Source: Sporolactobacillus kofuensis
GTDB lineage: Bacteria > Bacillota > Bacilli > Bacillales > Sporolactobacillaceae
Length of the DNA stretch: 64,000 bases
Assembly: GCF_024125425.1 (NCBI RefSeq)
Contig: NZ_JAMXWN010000004.1
Span: 62,001-126,000 of the forward strand
Reading direction: 5' to 3'
In this document: positions 40,344 to 48,316 of the stretch, in pieces
Position numbering within the stretch: position 1 is the stretch's first letter
Layout: each line of letters starts with the position of its first letter
Notes under the pieces: generated by a model
Told to the model about the DNA's origin: nothing
Databases searched by the model: none
What the model saw: only the letters and a program-made list of their open reading frames with translations
Made by a program: the position numbers and the translations under genes

Positions 40344-41855
40344 GTGAGTATGTTACAAATACCTGAAGACGTGAACCTATTTGATGAAATGGTAAAGCAA
40401 GCAAAGCAGCATCCGAAAAAAGTGATTATTGAGGATCTAACTAGTTCTTTTACCTATAATAAGTTTCTCATTGCGGTAACAATCATGAGTAAAAAGATTA
40501 ATGAAGTGGTGAAAAATGAGGACCGCGTCGGCATCTTCTTACCCAATGTTGTTGCACAAGTCATAGTGCTCTTTTCTCTATTTAAGAATGAACAGAAACC
40601 ATGTATCTTGAATTTTACCATGGGGCCGCGAAACATTATTGACTGTATGGAGACCGCTTCCCTTAAGACGGTACTTACATCACGAGAATTTATTAAAAAA
40701 GCAGATCTCGGCTATGTGATTGAGGAAATGGAAAAAGAAGTAAAAATTGTCTATCTTGAAGATTTGAAGGACGGGATTTCTGCTTTCCATAAAATTTCCG
40801 GTTTGATCGAATCTAGAGTCTCTCGCTTTAAGAAAAGAGATTCATCGGAAGTCATCTTATTCACTTCCGGTACGGAGTCGAAACCAAAAGGCGTTATTTT
40901 AACTCATCGAAACATCTATGCGAATATCAAACAAGTACTCGCACATATAGACGTCAAAGAGAACGATCGAATCTTCAATCCGCTGCCCCTGTTTCACTCG
41001 TTTGGGATGACGGTAGGCTCGATACTTCCGTTCATTGGAAACGTTAAATCGTTCTTGTATCCCTCACCACTGAGCTATCGAGAGATTCCAAAGATGATTC
41101 AAAAAGATAAAAGTACCCTTTTTGTTGCGACCAACACATTTTTCAATAATTACGCCAAATTTGCGACAAAAGAACAATTCCAATCGTTGCGGATTGTGGT
41201 TGCTGGTGCGGAAAAGTTAAAAGACGACGTCAGGGAAACTTATAAAACTAAATTTGGAATCACGATTTTGGAAGGTTATGGGGCTACGGAAACATCGCCG
41301 ATTATCTCGCTGAATACTCCAAAAGCACTGAAAGAGGGCACGGTCGGTAAACTATTGCCGCTCATGGAAGCGAAGATCGCCAAAGTAGAAGGCGTTGACG
41401 AAGGCGGAAATTTACTGCTCAAAGGTCCTAATGTCATGAAAGGTTATCTCATTCACGGCAGAGGGTTTGTCCCTTGCGGCGAATGGTACAATACCGGAGA
41501 TATCGCCCAAATCGATAAAGATGGTTTTATTAAGATCATCGCCCGATTAAAGCGGTTTGCAAAAATAGCTGGAGAAATGATCTCACTGAATAAGGTTGAG
41601 GAATTAGCGCTAGAATGTTATGGGGAATCTGATTTTTACGCCGTGAGCATCCCCGATAAGCGAAAAGGTGAACAAATCATCATGTTCACGACAAAAGGTA
41701 AGGTCTCAACCCGAGAGTTCAAGAAGTTCATCAAGAGCAAGAAGATGTCCATGCTCTACATGCCGTCCGAGATCGAGTACATCGATGAAATCCCACTCCT
41801 CGGCAGCGGAAAACCGAATTATTGGAAACTGGAAAACTTGGCGAAAAATGAATAA
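40344..41855 (+). CDS. AMP-dependent acyl-CoA/acyl-ACP synthetase-like enzyme
   Basis: A roughly 503-residue ANL-superfamily adenylating enzyme. The ATP loop is LFTSGTESKPKGVILTH, followed by GYGATETSPIISLNTP (A5), EWYNTGDIAQIDKDGFIKII (A7/A8) and the catalytic Lys near the C-terminus in GSGKPNYWKL. It activates a carboxylic acid as adenylate; the overall pattern is closest to the acyl-ACP synthetase half of Aas-like enzymes, and its N-terminus is shorter than long-chain FadD. GTG at 40344 and ATG at 40350 both fit AGGAG. It is monocistronic with a terminator at 41886-41919. Substrate open. Confidence 0.88.
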   Translation: MSMLQIPEDVNLFDEMVKQAKQHPKKVIIEDLTSSFTYNKFLIAVTIMSKKINEVVKNEDRVGIFLPNVVAQVIVLFSLFKNEQKPCILNFTMGPRNIIDCMETASLKTVLTSREFIKKADLGYVIEEMEKEVKIVYLEDLKDGISAFHKISGLIESRVSRFKKRDSSEVILFTSGTESKPKGVILTHRNIYANIKQVLAHIDVKENDRIFNPLPLFHSFGMTVGSILPFIGNVKSFLYPSPLSYREIPKMIQKDKSTLFVATNTFFNNYAKFATKEQFQSLRIVVAGAEKLKDDVRETYKTKFGITILEGYGATETSPIISLNTPKALKEGTVGKLLPLMEAKIAKVEGVDEGGNLLLKGPNVMKGYLIHGRGFVPCGEWYNTGDIAQIDKDGFIKIIARLKRFAKIAGEMISLNKVEELALECYGESDFYAVSIPDKRKGEQIIMFTTKGKVSTREFKKFIKSKKMSMLYMPSEIEYIDEIPLLGSGKPNYWKLENLAKNE

Positions 41856-41885
41856 AGCACAGCAGATACGCTTATTGATAATAAA

Positions 41886-41919
41886 AAGGAATCGGATAAA
41901 AATATCCGACTCCTTTTTT
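41886..41919 (+). terminator. Intrinsic terminator of the acyl-CoA synthetase-like gene
   Basis: GGAATCGGATA pairs with TATCCGACTCC around AAAA, followed by six T. Confidence 0.9.
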
Positions 41920-41939
41920 CATGATCAGACATCGCTCTA

Positions 41940-42090
41940 GGGAAAATGCGTTCCTAACCGGGAAGGGATGCTTAGCCCGGACTTAATCCGGGAAAATTGA
42001 GTTTTAATCTGGGAAAAGTTCAGTGCAATCCGGGAAAAAGGGTTCCTTATCCGGGAAAGGACTCTGAGCCCGGGCTTAATCCGGGTAAAC
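41940..42090. repeat. 21-bp-period intergenic array C (TCCGGGAAAA core)
   Basis: GGG of the core TCCGGGAAA lies at 41990, 42011, 42032 and 42053 (exact 21-bp steps). Flanking half-copies are at 41940, 41960 and 42083; two CCCGG sites at 41976 and 42071 sit at the 14-19 bp phase. The sequence is unrelated to arrays A, B and E, and much richer in GC. It is directly followed by array D in the spacer between two convergent genes. Confidence 0.85.
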
Positions 42091-42097
42091 TCTTGCT

Positions 42098-42214
42098 TTT
42101 TGCGCATGGGCTTTTGCTTTTCGTGCATTTGGCCGTACGTTTCGCGCATTGGTTCCTATTTTCCGTGCATTAGTTTCTATTTTTCGTGCATTAGTTTCTA
42201 TTTTTCGTGCATTA
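42098..42214. repeat. 21-bp-period intergenic array D (CGTGCATTAG core)
   Basis: GCAT lies at 42104, 42125, 42146, 42167, 42188 and 42209, six copies with exact 21-bp steps. The unit is TTTTCGTGCATTAGTTTCTA-like, the last three copies being almost identical. It abuts array C but has a different unit, so two array types with the same period lie in tandem. Confidence 0.92.
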
Positions 42215-42227
42215 ATCCTCTAGATCG

Positions 42228-42272
42228 TAAAAGGACTGCCTCAAAGTCAAAATGACTTAGTGGGCAGTCCTT
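42228..42272 (-). terminator. Intrinsic terminator of the ferredoxin reductase gene
   Basis: AAGGACTGCC at 42231-42240 and GGCAGTCCTT at 42263-42272 form the outer stem and AAGTCA with TGACTT the inner one. TTTT follows on the minus strand. Confidence 0.88.
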
Positions 42273-42276
42273 ATCT

Positions 42277-43284
42277 TTAGTCTAATTGTTCATGCCACCG
42301 TTCATGATGTGTGCTGACCATCGCTTGGGACGGTGCCTCAGGATCCAGATCCTGTTTGATGCTGTTCACGGCAGTTGGCCCTTCAACGAAACCGGCCGCG
42401 ATTAAGTAAAATTTTTGCGGATAAGAAGCAGCATTACCAATGGCAAAAATGCCTTTGATTGATGCTTCCATCCGTTGGTCAACAACTATGCCATTATTCT
42501 CGAGCGACAGTCCCCAATGTTCTAGCCCACCAAGTCCATATTGGAACCCGTGGTTAACAATGAGTGCGTCGGTCAGAATGTGTTCCTCTTTCTCTGTTAC
42601 TGCATCGCGCACAGTCACGGATTCGAGCTGATCTGATCCTGACAGTGCGACAATCTCAGAATCTAGTTTCACATCAACGGCATGTTTTTTCAGGCGCTCC
42701 ACCTGATGCTCCAGAGCATGTGTAAATTGCTCGCCCCTATAGACTACGGTCACTTGTCGACAAATTGGTGCAAGTTCCGCCGCCCAGTCGAGTGCACCAT
42801 CTCCGCCTCCAGAGATAACCACTTCCTTACCAGCAAATTGCTGCACATGACGTACAGCATAAAATAGGCCTGAGCCTTCAAAGTGTTCAGCCCCATCAAG
42901 CTGTAGCTTATTGACTTCAAAGGTGCCACATCCGACCGCGAGAATGATTTTGCGTGTGAAGTGCACATCGCCGTTCGTGCTGGTCAATTTAAAGATGCCA
43001 TCCTCTTGTCGTTCCAGGTGATCAATCACCTGATTTTTAACAATGTTCGGTTGAAACGTTTCCGCTTGCTGAACCAGTTGATCCACTAACTCTTCGCCCG
43101 TAATTTTTACGATTCCACCAACATCATATAGTGTTTTCTCAGGATAAAACTGGGTGACAACGCCACCCAAGTCATTCTTTGCTTCAATCAATTTCGTTTT
43201 TAGCGCACGCATCCCGCTGTAAAAGGCCGTGTAAAGTCCCGCCGGCCCCCCACCGATGATGGTCACATCATATACATCGATCAT
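42277..43284 (-). CDS. Ferredoxin--NADP(+) reductase, thioredoxin reductase-like (YumC type)
   Basis: A 335-residue FAD/NADPH oxidoreductase. FAD binding: VTIIGGGPAGLYTAFYSG and FAIGNAASYP; NADPH binding: VVISGGGDGALDWA. The CxxC redox pair of thioredoxin reductases is absent, as in the bacillar ferredoxin/flavodoxin NADP reductases. It would pass electrons from NADPH to ferredoxin or reduce ferrisiderophores. ATG at 43284 follows AAGGAG. It lies next to a ferric-siderophore ABC operon on the same strand, fitting a role in releasing iron, but 190 bp separate them. Confidence 0.93.
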   Translation of the reverse strand: MIDVYDVTIIGGGPAGLYTAFYSGMRALKTKLIEAKNDLGGVVTQFYPEKTLYDVGGIVKITGEELVDQLVQQAETFQPNIVKNQVIDHLERQEDGIFKLTSTNGDVHFTRKIILAVGCGTFEVNKLQLDGAEHFEGSGLFYAVRHVQQFAGKEVVISGGGDGALDWAAELAPICRQVTVVYRGEQFTHALEHQVERLKKHAVDVKLDSEIVALSGSDQLESVTVRDAVTEKEEHILTDALIVNHGFQYGLGGLEHWGLSLENNGIVVDQRMEASIKGIFAIGNAASYPQKFYLIAAGFVEGPTAVNSIKQDLDPEAPSQAMVSTHHERWHEQLD

Positions 43285-43473
43285 TGAATAAGCTCCTTTA
43301 CTGAAAATCTCTTGAGTAGATCTTAGGAAAACTTAGAATGCCTATGGCGTATGCATTCGACCTTCCATAGTCACCGGGGACATGTTCGCTTACGACCCGA
43401 ATCTACATCAGTAAAAATTCCCTATGCACCCTCTCATCCTTGAAAACTTGTATTCTTAAATGCCGGAACAACA

Positions 43474-44487
43474 TTATTTATACAACTCGGGATGCATTTC
43501 TTTTGCCAGCTGTTCGAGTCCATCGAGCGTATTGTAGCTGTAACTGAACAGGTAGTTATAGTCCATGGTGTACACTTGCTTGTTCTTAATAGCTTTCATA
43601 CTGGACAGTTTTGGATTCGAGTACAGTGCTTTCTTCATTTTTGCCCCATCATTCTGCCAATCCAGGACAATGAGCACATCCGGGTTTGTTTTGACCAAAG
43701 TTTCGACACTAACATTGCCTTTCTCGTTCTGGAACACGTTAGTGAGTTTGACCATTTTAAAGGCATTATTGAAAAACGTTTGATCGTAAGCAGGATAGAC
43801 ATAGACTTCTTTTGGATCCGACATGTGCAGGTAAGCAAAAGTCTGCGTTTTTTTGATTTTCGATAATTGCGCAGTAATCTTTTTCTGACGCGTCTTCAGT
43901 TTGTCTGCAAACGTCTTCGCCTTATCCTGAACATTGAAGATCTTCCCAAGGTGATCAATATCTTGGTAGATTGAATCGTATGTACCGCCTGGAATTGACG
44001 ATTCAAGGACATAGGTACCGACACCCATAGTATTGAGTGCGTCGACTGTACCAACGCCCCAATCCGCATTGTCAAACAAATCGCCACGGCTGACAATGAT
44101 ATCCGGATTAGTTCCGATTGCTGCTTCTTTGCCAACATACGAATTGCTAAGCTTCTTTAACGATGCATAGCCTTTAGCAACTGATTGATCTGCGGTTCCA
44201 AAATTCCCACCAACTCCGACAATTTTATCTTTCAGTCCAAGATGAAGAAGCAGTTCGGCTACTGTTCGGGTTGTCGCCATGACCCGTTTCGGTTCTTTCT
44301 GATAGACCTCATCCTTCTTCTTCCATTTGGTTCCGCCTTCTGCCTTTGTATAATTTTGTATAGTGAGCGGGTAGTGTGATTTGCTGCTTTTTGCATTCTT
44401 GTCCGATCCGTTTGTTGCTGAGTTTCCGCAGCCGGCAAGCAGCAAGAGTGCAGTTAGGCAACCAGCGAGTAATTTTGTCTTTTTCAT
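43474..44487 (-). CDS. Iron-siderophore ABC transporter substrate-binding lipoprotein
   Basis: A 337-residue FecB/BtuF-fold lipoprotein. The signal peptide MKKTKLLAGCLTALLLLAG is followed by the lipobox Cys (LLAGC). The two-lobed binding fold has PKRVMATTRTVAELLLHLGL and PDIIVSRGDLFDN in the N lobe and TNPDVLIVLDW in the C lobe. ATG at 44487 lies 6 nt after AGGAGG; an upstream open stretch without a ribosome site overlaps the ATPase gene. It delivers ferric-siderophore or haem to the permease and ATPase encoded upstream in the operon, all behind a perfect Fur box. Confidence 0.93.
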   Translation of the reverse strand: MKKTKLLAGCLTALLLLAGCGNSATNGSDKNAKSSKSHYPLTIQNYTKAEGGTKWKKKDEVYQKEPKRVMATTRTVAELLLHLGLKDKIVGVGGNFGTADQSVAKGYASLKKLSNSYVGKEAAIGTNPDIIVSRGDLFDNADWGVGTVDALNTMGVGTYVLESSIPGGTYDSIYQDIDHLGKIFNVQDKAKTFADKLKTRQKKITAQLSKIKKTQTFAYLHMSDPKEVYVYPAYDQTFFNNAFKMVKLTNVFQNEKGNVSVETLVKTNPDVLIVLDWQNDGAKMKKALYSNPKLSSMKAIKNKQVYTMDYNYLFSYSYNTLDGLEQLAKEMHPELYK

Positions 44488-44498
44488 CATGATCCTCC

Positions 44499-45260
44499 TC
44501 ATATTCCGTAGGCAAAGCCTAATCGATGGGTTACTGGATTTATAAAAGTCTGACATTTTATTTGATAAAGTGCCTCTATTGTTTCGGGCGTAAGTACTTC
44601 TTCCGGTTTTCCGTGCGCATATATTTCGCCGTCTTTGACTGCATAGACATAATCGCAATACATTACGGCCAGTTCCAAATCGTGAAGGGCCGCCAGCACA
44701 CTGATTCCGAGTTGCTTCACGCAGGACAGGATCTCAAACTGGTAGCGGATATCCAAATGATTCGTTGGTTCATCGAGAATCATCAATTGTGGCTGCTGGG
44801 CAATGGTTCGTGCGAGAATGACCCGTTGTTTTTCTCCGCCGGAAAGCGACAGATAGCTACGCGTTCGATAATCGAGTAAACGTGTCCGCTTTAATGCCTC
44901 TTCGACGATCTGATAATCATCCGATTGATCCTGCTCTAGTAATTTCTTGTGCGGCGTCCGACCGAGAAGTACCATTTGCTCCACAGTTAAGTCAAAGCTC
45001 ATTTCATTGAATTGACCGACAACCCCCAAATGCAGCGATACTTTTTTCTCTGAGCTCTTCAAGACATCAAGAGCGTCTAAAAAGACGGTTCCACTCTGTG
45101 GGATCAAGCTTTTATAGATACTTTTCAGCAGCGTCGATTTTCCGCAACCGTTCGGCCCGATCAACCCGACAAATTGTTTGTTTTTCACAAAGACAGAAGC
45201 ATTTTTAATGATTTCTTTCTTGCCTCTTCGCACATACAGTGCTTTCGCTGCAAGTTCCAC
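44499..45260 (-). CDS. Iron-siderophore ABC transporter ATPase (FecE/FhuC-like)
   Basis: A 253-residue ATPase: Walker A GPNGCGKST, signature LSGGEKQRVILART, Walker B LMILDEPTNHLD, H-loop ALHDLEL. It starts with GTG behind GGAGG. Only 5 nt separate it from the permease gene upstream and 11 nt from the binding protein, so the three genes form one operon. Length and motifs are those of the FecCDE/FhuBCD family. Confidence 0.94.
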   Translation of the reverse strand: MELAAKALYVRRGKKEIIKNASVFVKNKQFVGLIGPNGCGKSTLLKSIYKSLIPQSGTVFLDALDVLKSSEKKVSLHLGVVGQFNEMSFDLTVEQMVLLGRTPHKKLLEQDQSDDYQIVEEALKRTRLLDYRTRSYLSLSGGEKQRVILARTIAQQPQLMILDEPTNHLDIRYQFEILSCVKQLGISVLAALHDLELAVMYCDYVYAVKDGEIYAHGKPEEVLTPETIEALYQIKCQTFINPVTHRLGFAYGI

Positions 45261-45265
45261 TTCTC

Positions 45266-46345
45266 TCAGCCTCCAAAATTGTAGCCTTTTTTCACAATCA
45301 TATAGATAAATAGCGGCGATCCGATGACCGATGTAATGATGCCAATCGGCAGATCAACATTGGGAACCACGATTCGCGACAGAATGTCTGCCCAAATAAG
45401 AAAGAGTCCACCCAAAAGTAGCGTCGCCGGAATTAAGCGTTTATGATCCGCACCGAAGAGTCCGCGGCAAATATGTGGAATAATCAGACCGACAAAGCCG
45501 ATTGTTCCCGCATACGCAACCATCGTTCCCGTGATCAGCGCTGCAAGGATCATATAGATTTTGCGAAAGGCACTCAAATTAATGCCCAGTGTGATCGCTG
45601 ACTCATCGCCGAGCAGCATTGTATTGAGCACGCGATGTTGGAACAAAAAAATAATGCAGCCGATCAGAACAACGACAGTCAAAATTGGGACCTTGTCCCA
45701 GCTTGACGGTGCAAGACTTCCCATTGACCAGAATGCCACCTGTTGAACACCCGCAGCATTGTTCGCAAAGTAGATCACGAGACTGGACAATGAGCTGCAA
45801 AAAGCACCGACAACAACACCGGAAAGCACAAGTTTCACCGGCGACGCCTTGCCACCGATACTTGAAAGCAAAAGCACCGCAGCCGAAGTCACTACGGCAC
45901 CGATAAAGGCACCAAATGCTATGCCAAAGTTGGCGAAAAAGGCGCTCGCCCCAAAACCGACCAGAATCGCAATCGTCGCCCCAAGAGAAGCACCAGAAGA
46001 AATCCCGATAATATATGGATCCGCAAGCGGGTTTTGCACAACAGCCTGCATCACTGCTCCGCACAGAGATAGGCCCATACCAATCAGCAAAGCGAAAATC
46101 ACCCGCGGCATTCTAATTTGATAGATGATCGTGAAATAGGATTGATTCCCGACAGCATCCGAAGAACCCAACTTGCCGTTTGTTAGTACATGCAACAAGA
46201 TATTCATCGATCGATTGAACGGGATATGTACTTGTCCAATTGAAACAGAATAAATCGCGGAAATGGCAATGAGAAAGAGAAGAAGCAGTATAATCGGATA
46301 ATAGAAATAGCCGATCATTCCACGTCTTGCCCCTTGATTGACCAA
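45266..46345 (-). CDS. FecCD-family iron-siderophore permease
   Basis: A 359-residue permease with about ten membrane helices. Family marks are RMPRVIFALLIGMGLSLCGA, VQNPLADPYIIGISSGASLG, GTIGFVGLIIPHICRGLFGA and the final DLPIGIITSVIGSPLFIYMI. A single permease gene suggests a homodimer. TTG at 46345 lies 8 nt after AGAGG; an in-frame GTG at 46354 overlaps that site. It is the first gene of the operon, with the Fur box 27-45 bp upstream. Confidence 0.94.
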   Translation of the reverse strand: MVNQGARRGMIGYFYYPIILLLLFLIAISAIYSVSIGQVHIPFNRSMNILLHVLTNGKLGSSDAVGNQSYFTIIYQIRMPRVIFALLIGMGLSLCGAVMQAVVQNPLADPYIIGISSGASLGATIAILVGFGASAFFANFGIAFGAFIGAVVTSAAVLLLSSIGGKASPVKLVLSGVVVGAFCSSLSSLVIYFANNAAGVQQVAFWSMGSLAPSSWDKVPILTVVVLIGCIIFLFQHRVLNTMLLGDESAITLGINLSAFRKIYMILAALITGTMVAYAGTIGFVGLIIPHICRGLFGADHKRLIPATLLLGGLFLIWADILSRIVVPNVDLPIGIITSVIGSPLFIYMIVKKGYNFGG

Positions 46346-46371
46346 AGAAATCACCTCTCAATCATTTAACT

Positions 46372-46390
46372 GATAATGATTATCATTATC
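46372..46390. promoter_or_regulatory. Fur box of the ferric-siderophore transporter operon
   Basis: GATAATGATTATCATTATC is a perfect 9-1-9 palindrome equal to the classical Fur consensus apart from the central base. It lies just upstream of the permease start on the minus strand, so iron should repress the operon. Confidence 0.95.
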
Positions 46391-46651
46391 TTTTATGATT
46401 CTAAACCAAAATGTGTGAAAACACAAGATGGCAAACTGACTTCCTTAGGCACCCTTAAAATGAAAAGCTTCGCTTTAAAGGATTGTTCCTACTCACAATC
46501 ACGAACGCAAAATCAGGTACAATTGAGGTCACCTACTCATAAATCAGATTGTTCGCTTCTCATTTCGCATTTTGTTACTATGAACAAGAAAAGGTGTAAC
46601 CGCTGTCGTTCTGAATAGACTTGTCGATTAATCAAGTGGAGGTTCCCTCTA

Positions 46652-48082
46652 ATGACCCAGTCGAAACAAAACAAGAGTGCTCGATCCATAACTGTTGGTC
46701 TCGCCTTAGCCATCTTCATGTCATCGCTCGATACAAGTGTCGTCAACATTGTACTTCCGACGCTTGTGAAAGCCTTCAACACCTCATTTTCCGGTGTACA
46801 GTGGGTGATCATCAGTTACATGCTTGCAGTCACCTCGCTGATTGTCGGTGCCGGTAGACTCGGCGATCTTTTTAACATGAAAAAGGTCTATCAGGTTGGC
46901 TTGGCAGCCTTCACCCTGGCCTCATTCTTTTGCGGCTTAGCACCAAACATCCTCGTGCTCTCAGTGGCACGCTTTATTCAGGGAATCGGTGCAGCGATTA
47001 TCATGGCGCTTAGTTTTGCGATTGCCCAAGATGCCTTTAGAGGAAAAATTGCTGCCCGGACCATGACCATTCTAACGGCTATGGTTTCACTCGGCTTTGC
47101 AATCGGTCCGACGATTGGTGGCGTTCTGATTGACATGTTCGGCTGGCGTTCCATATTCTTTATCAATGTACCACTCGGCTTACTGGCTCTTCTGCTCATG
47201 AAACCCTATTGCCCAGCACGCGCGCATAACGCATACATCCCTTTTGATTATCACGGACTACTCACGCTTGGCACTGCACTCGCTGTTTTTGTTTCCGCCA
47301 TGCTTCGATCAGAAAACAGAGGATTTAGTGATCCGTTGGTTTTATTTCTGTTCGGCGTGGCACTGATCGGATTTATCATTTTCTTTCTGCTTGAAATGCG
47401 GACGACTCACCCGCTGATCCGCCCCTCAGTTTGGCGGAACCGCATGCTCTGTACAAGCTTATTTGCAAGTATTTTTATCTATAGTAATCTGAATTGTGTT
47501 CAGGTAATTGCCCCCTTTTTCCTTCATCAAATCTCGCACTTAAGTAATGCACAGATGGGTCTCGTCTTTTCTGTCGGTCCTGCTGCAACAACACTACTCG
47601 GTTTTATCGCGGGTTGGTTGATGCAGAAAATAATGCCATGGAAAGTCATGACGTTTGGCATTTTACTCATTCTTCTCGGCGACTTCGCAATGACTTTTTT
47701 ATCCGCTACAAGCGGTGCAGTCGGTTATGTCTGGCGGATTATCCTGATCAATGGTGGACTCGCCTTCTTTCAGACCCCGAATAATGCAGTCGTCATGCAA
47801 AAAGCTCCTGATGCAGATAAGGGTCTGTTTTCATCAATGCTTGGTCTCGGTCGCAATCTCGGTCTTACAATTGGCACATCCGTGATGAGCTCTCTCTTCG
47901 CTATGCTGGTCTATGCCTTTTCTTCAGCGAAGGCCCCATTTTCCGATTCCGGTGCACTGATCAGTGCTTATCAGCATATCTTCCTCTTACTAATCGCGAA
48001 CATGCTCCTTACATTTGTCATACTCTTGGTTGGCTTTCGGGAGAAAGGAACGGATCCCGTGCAGCATTCAATAGGACATTAA
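46652..48082 (+). CDS. MFS drug exporter, DHA2 (EmrB/QacA) family
   Basis: A 476-residue transporter with fourteen predicted helices. SSLDTSVVNIVLPTLVKAFN in helix 1, GRLGDLFNMKKVY as motif A and GAAIIMALSFAIAQDAF with GPTIGGVLIDMFGWRSIFFI as motif C define the DHA2 drug:H+ antiporters. ATG at 46652 follows GGAGG. Its substrate is unknown; the gene has no local regulator. A terminator follows at 48148-48177. Confidence 0.93.
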   Translation: MTQSKQNKSARSITVGLALAIFMSSLDTSVVNIVLPTLVKAFNTSFSGVQWVIISYMLAVTSLIVGAGRLGDLFNMKKVYQVGLAAFTLASFFCGLAPNILVLSVARFIQGIGAAIIMALSFAIAQDAFRGKIAARTMTILTAMVSLGFAIGPTIGGVLIDMFGWRSIFFINVPLGLLALLLMKPYCPARAHNAYIPFDYHGLLTLGTALAVFVSAMLRSENRGFSDPLVLFLFGVALIGFIIFFLLEMRTTHPLIRPSVWRNRMLCTSLFASIFIYSNLNCVQVIAPFFLHQISHLSNAQMGLVFSVGPAATTLLGFIAGWLMQKIMPWKVMTFGILLILLGDFAMTFLSATSGAVGYVWRIILINGGLAFFQTPNNAVVMQKAPDADKGLFSSMLGLGRNLGLTIGTSVMSSLFAMLVYAFSSAKAPFSDSGALISAYQHIFLLLIANMLLTFVILLVGFREKGTDPVQHSIGH

Positions 48083-48147
48083 GTGGTCTTCTTATTGCAA
48101 TTTCTGGTATTCTCGCTTTGATAAGAAAGTAATTAACTTTGTCACGT

Positions 48148-48177
48148 AAAAAGCCGCGTAATGCGGTTTTTTATTTT
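48148..48177 (+). terminator. Intrinsic terminator of the MFS exporter gene
   Basis: AAAGCCGC and GCGGTTTT form the stem around GTAAT, followed by TTTATTTT. Confidence 0.85.
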
Positions 48178-48316
48178 GCCTCAATAGAGTGCATTCATCA
48201 GAGCATTATTGTCTGATTTTCTTATAGTCATAGTAGCGACATTATACTATTATATAAAGAACGCAAAGATACAAAGCAAAATTTTACCCCATCAGTTTTG
48301 AAAAGGAGGCAAGAAA

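Noticed and set aside
41937-42149. 70-codon minus-strand frame through array C
   Set aside because: Follows from the 21-bp period and low stop density; no start signal, repetitive translation.
11404-42214. CRISPR arrays
   Set aside because: Units of about 21 bp without unique spacers, and no cas genes in the window.
42277-43284. Thioredoxin reductase
   Set aside because: No CxxC pair in the NADPH domain; fits the ferredoxin-NADP reductase branch.
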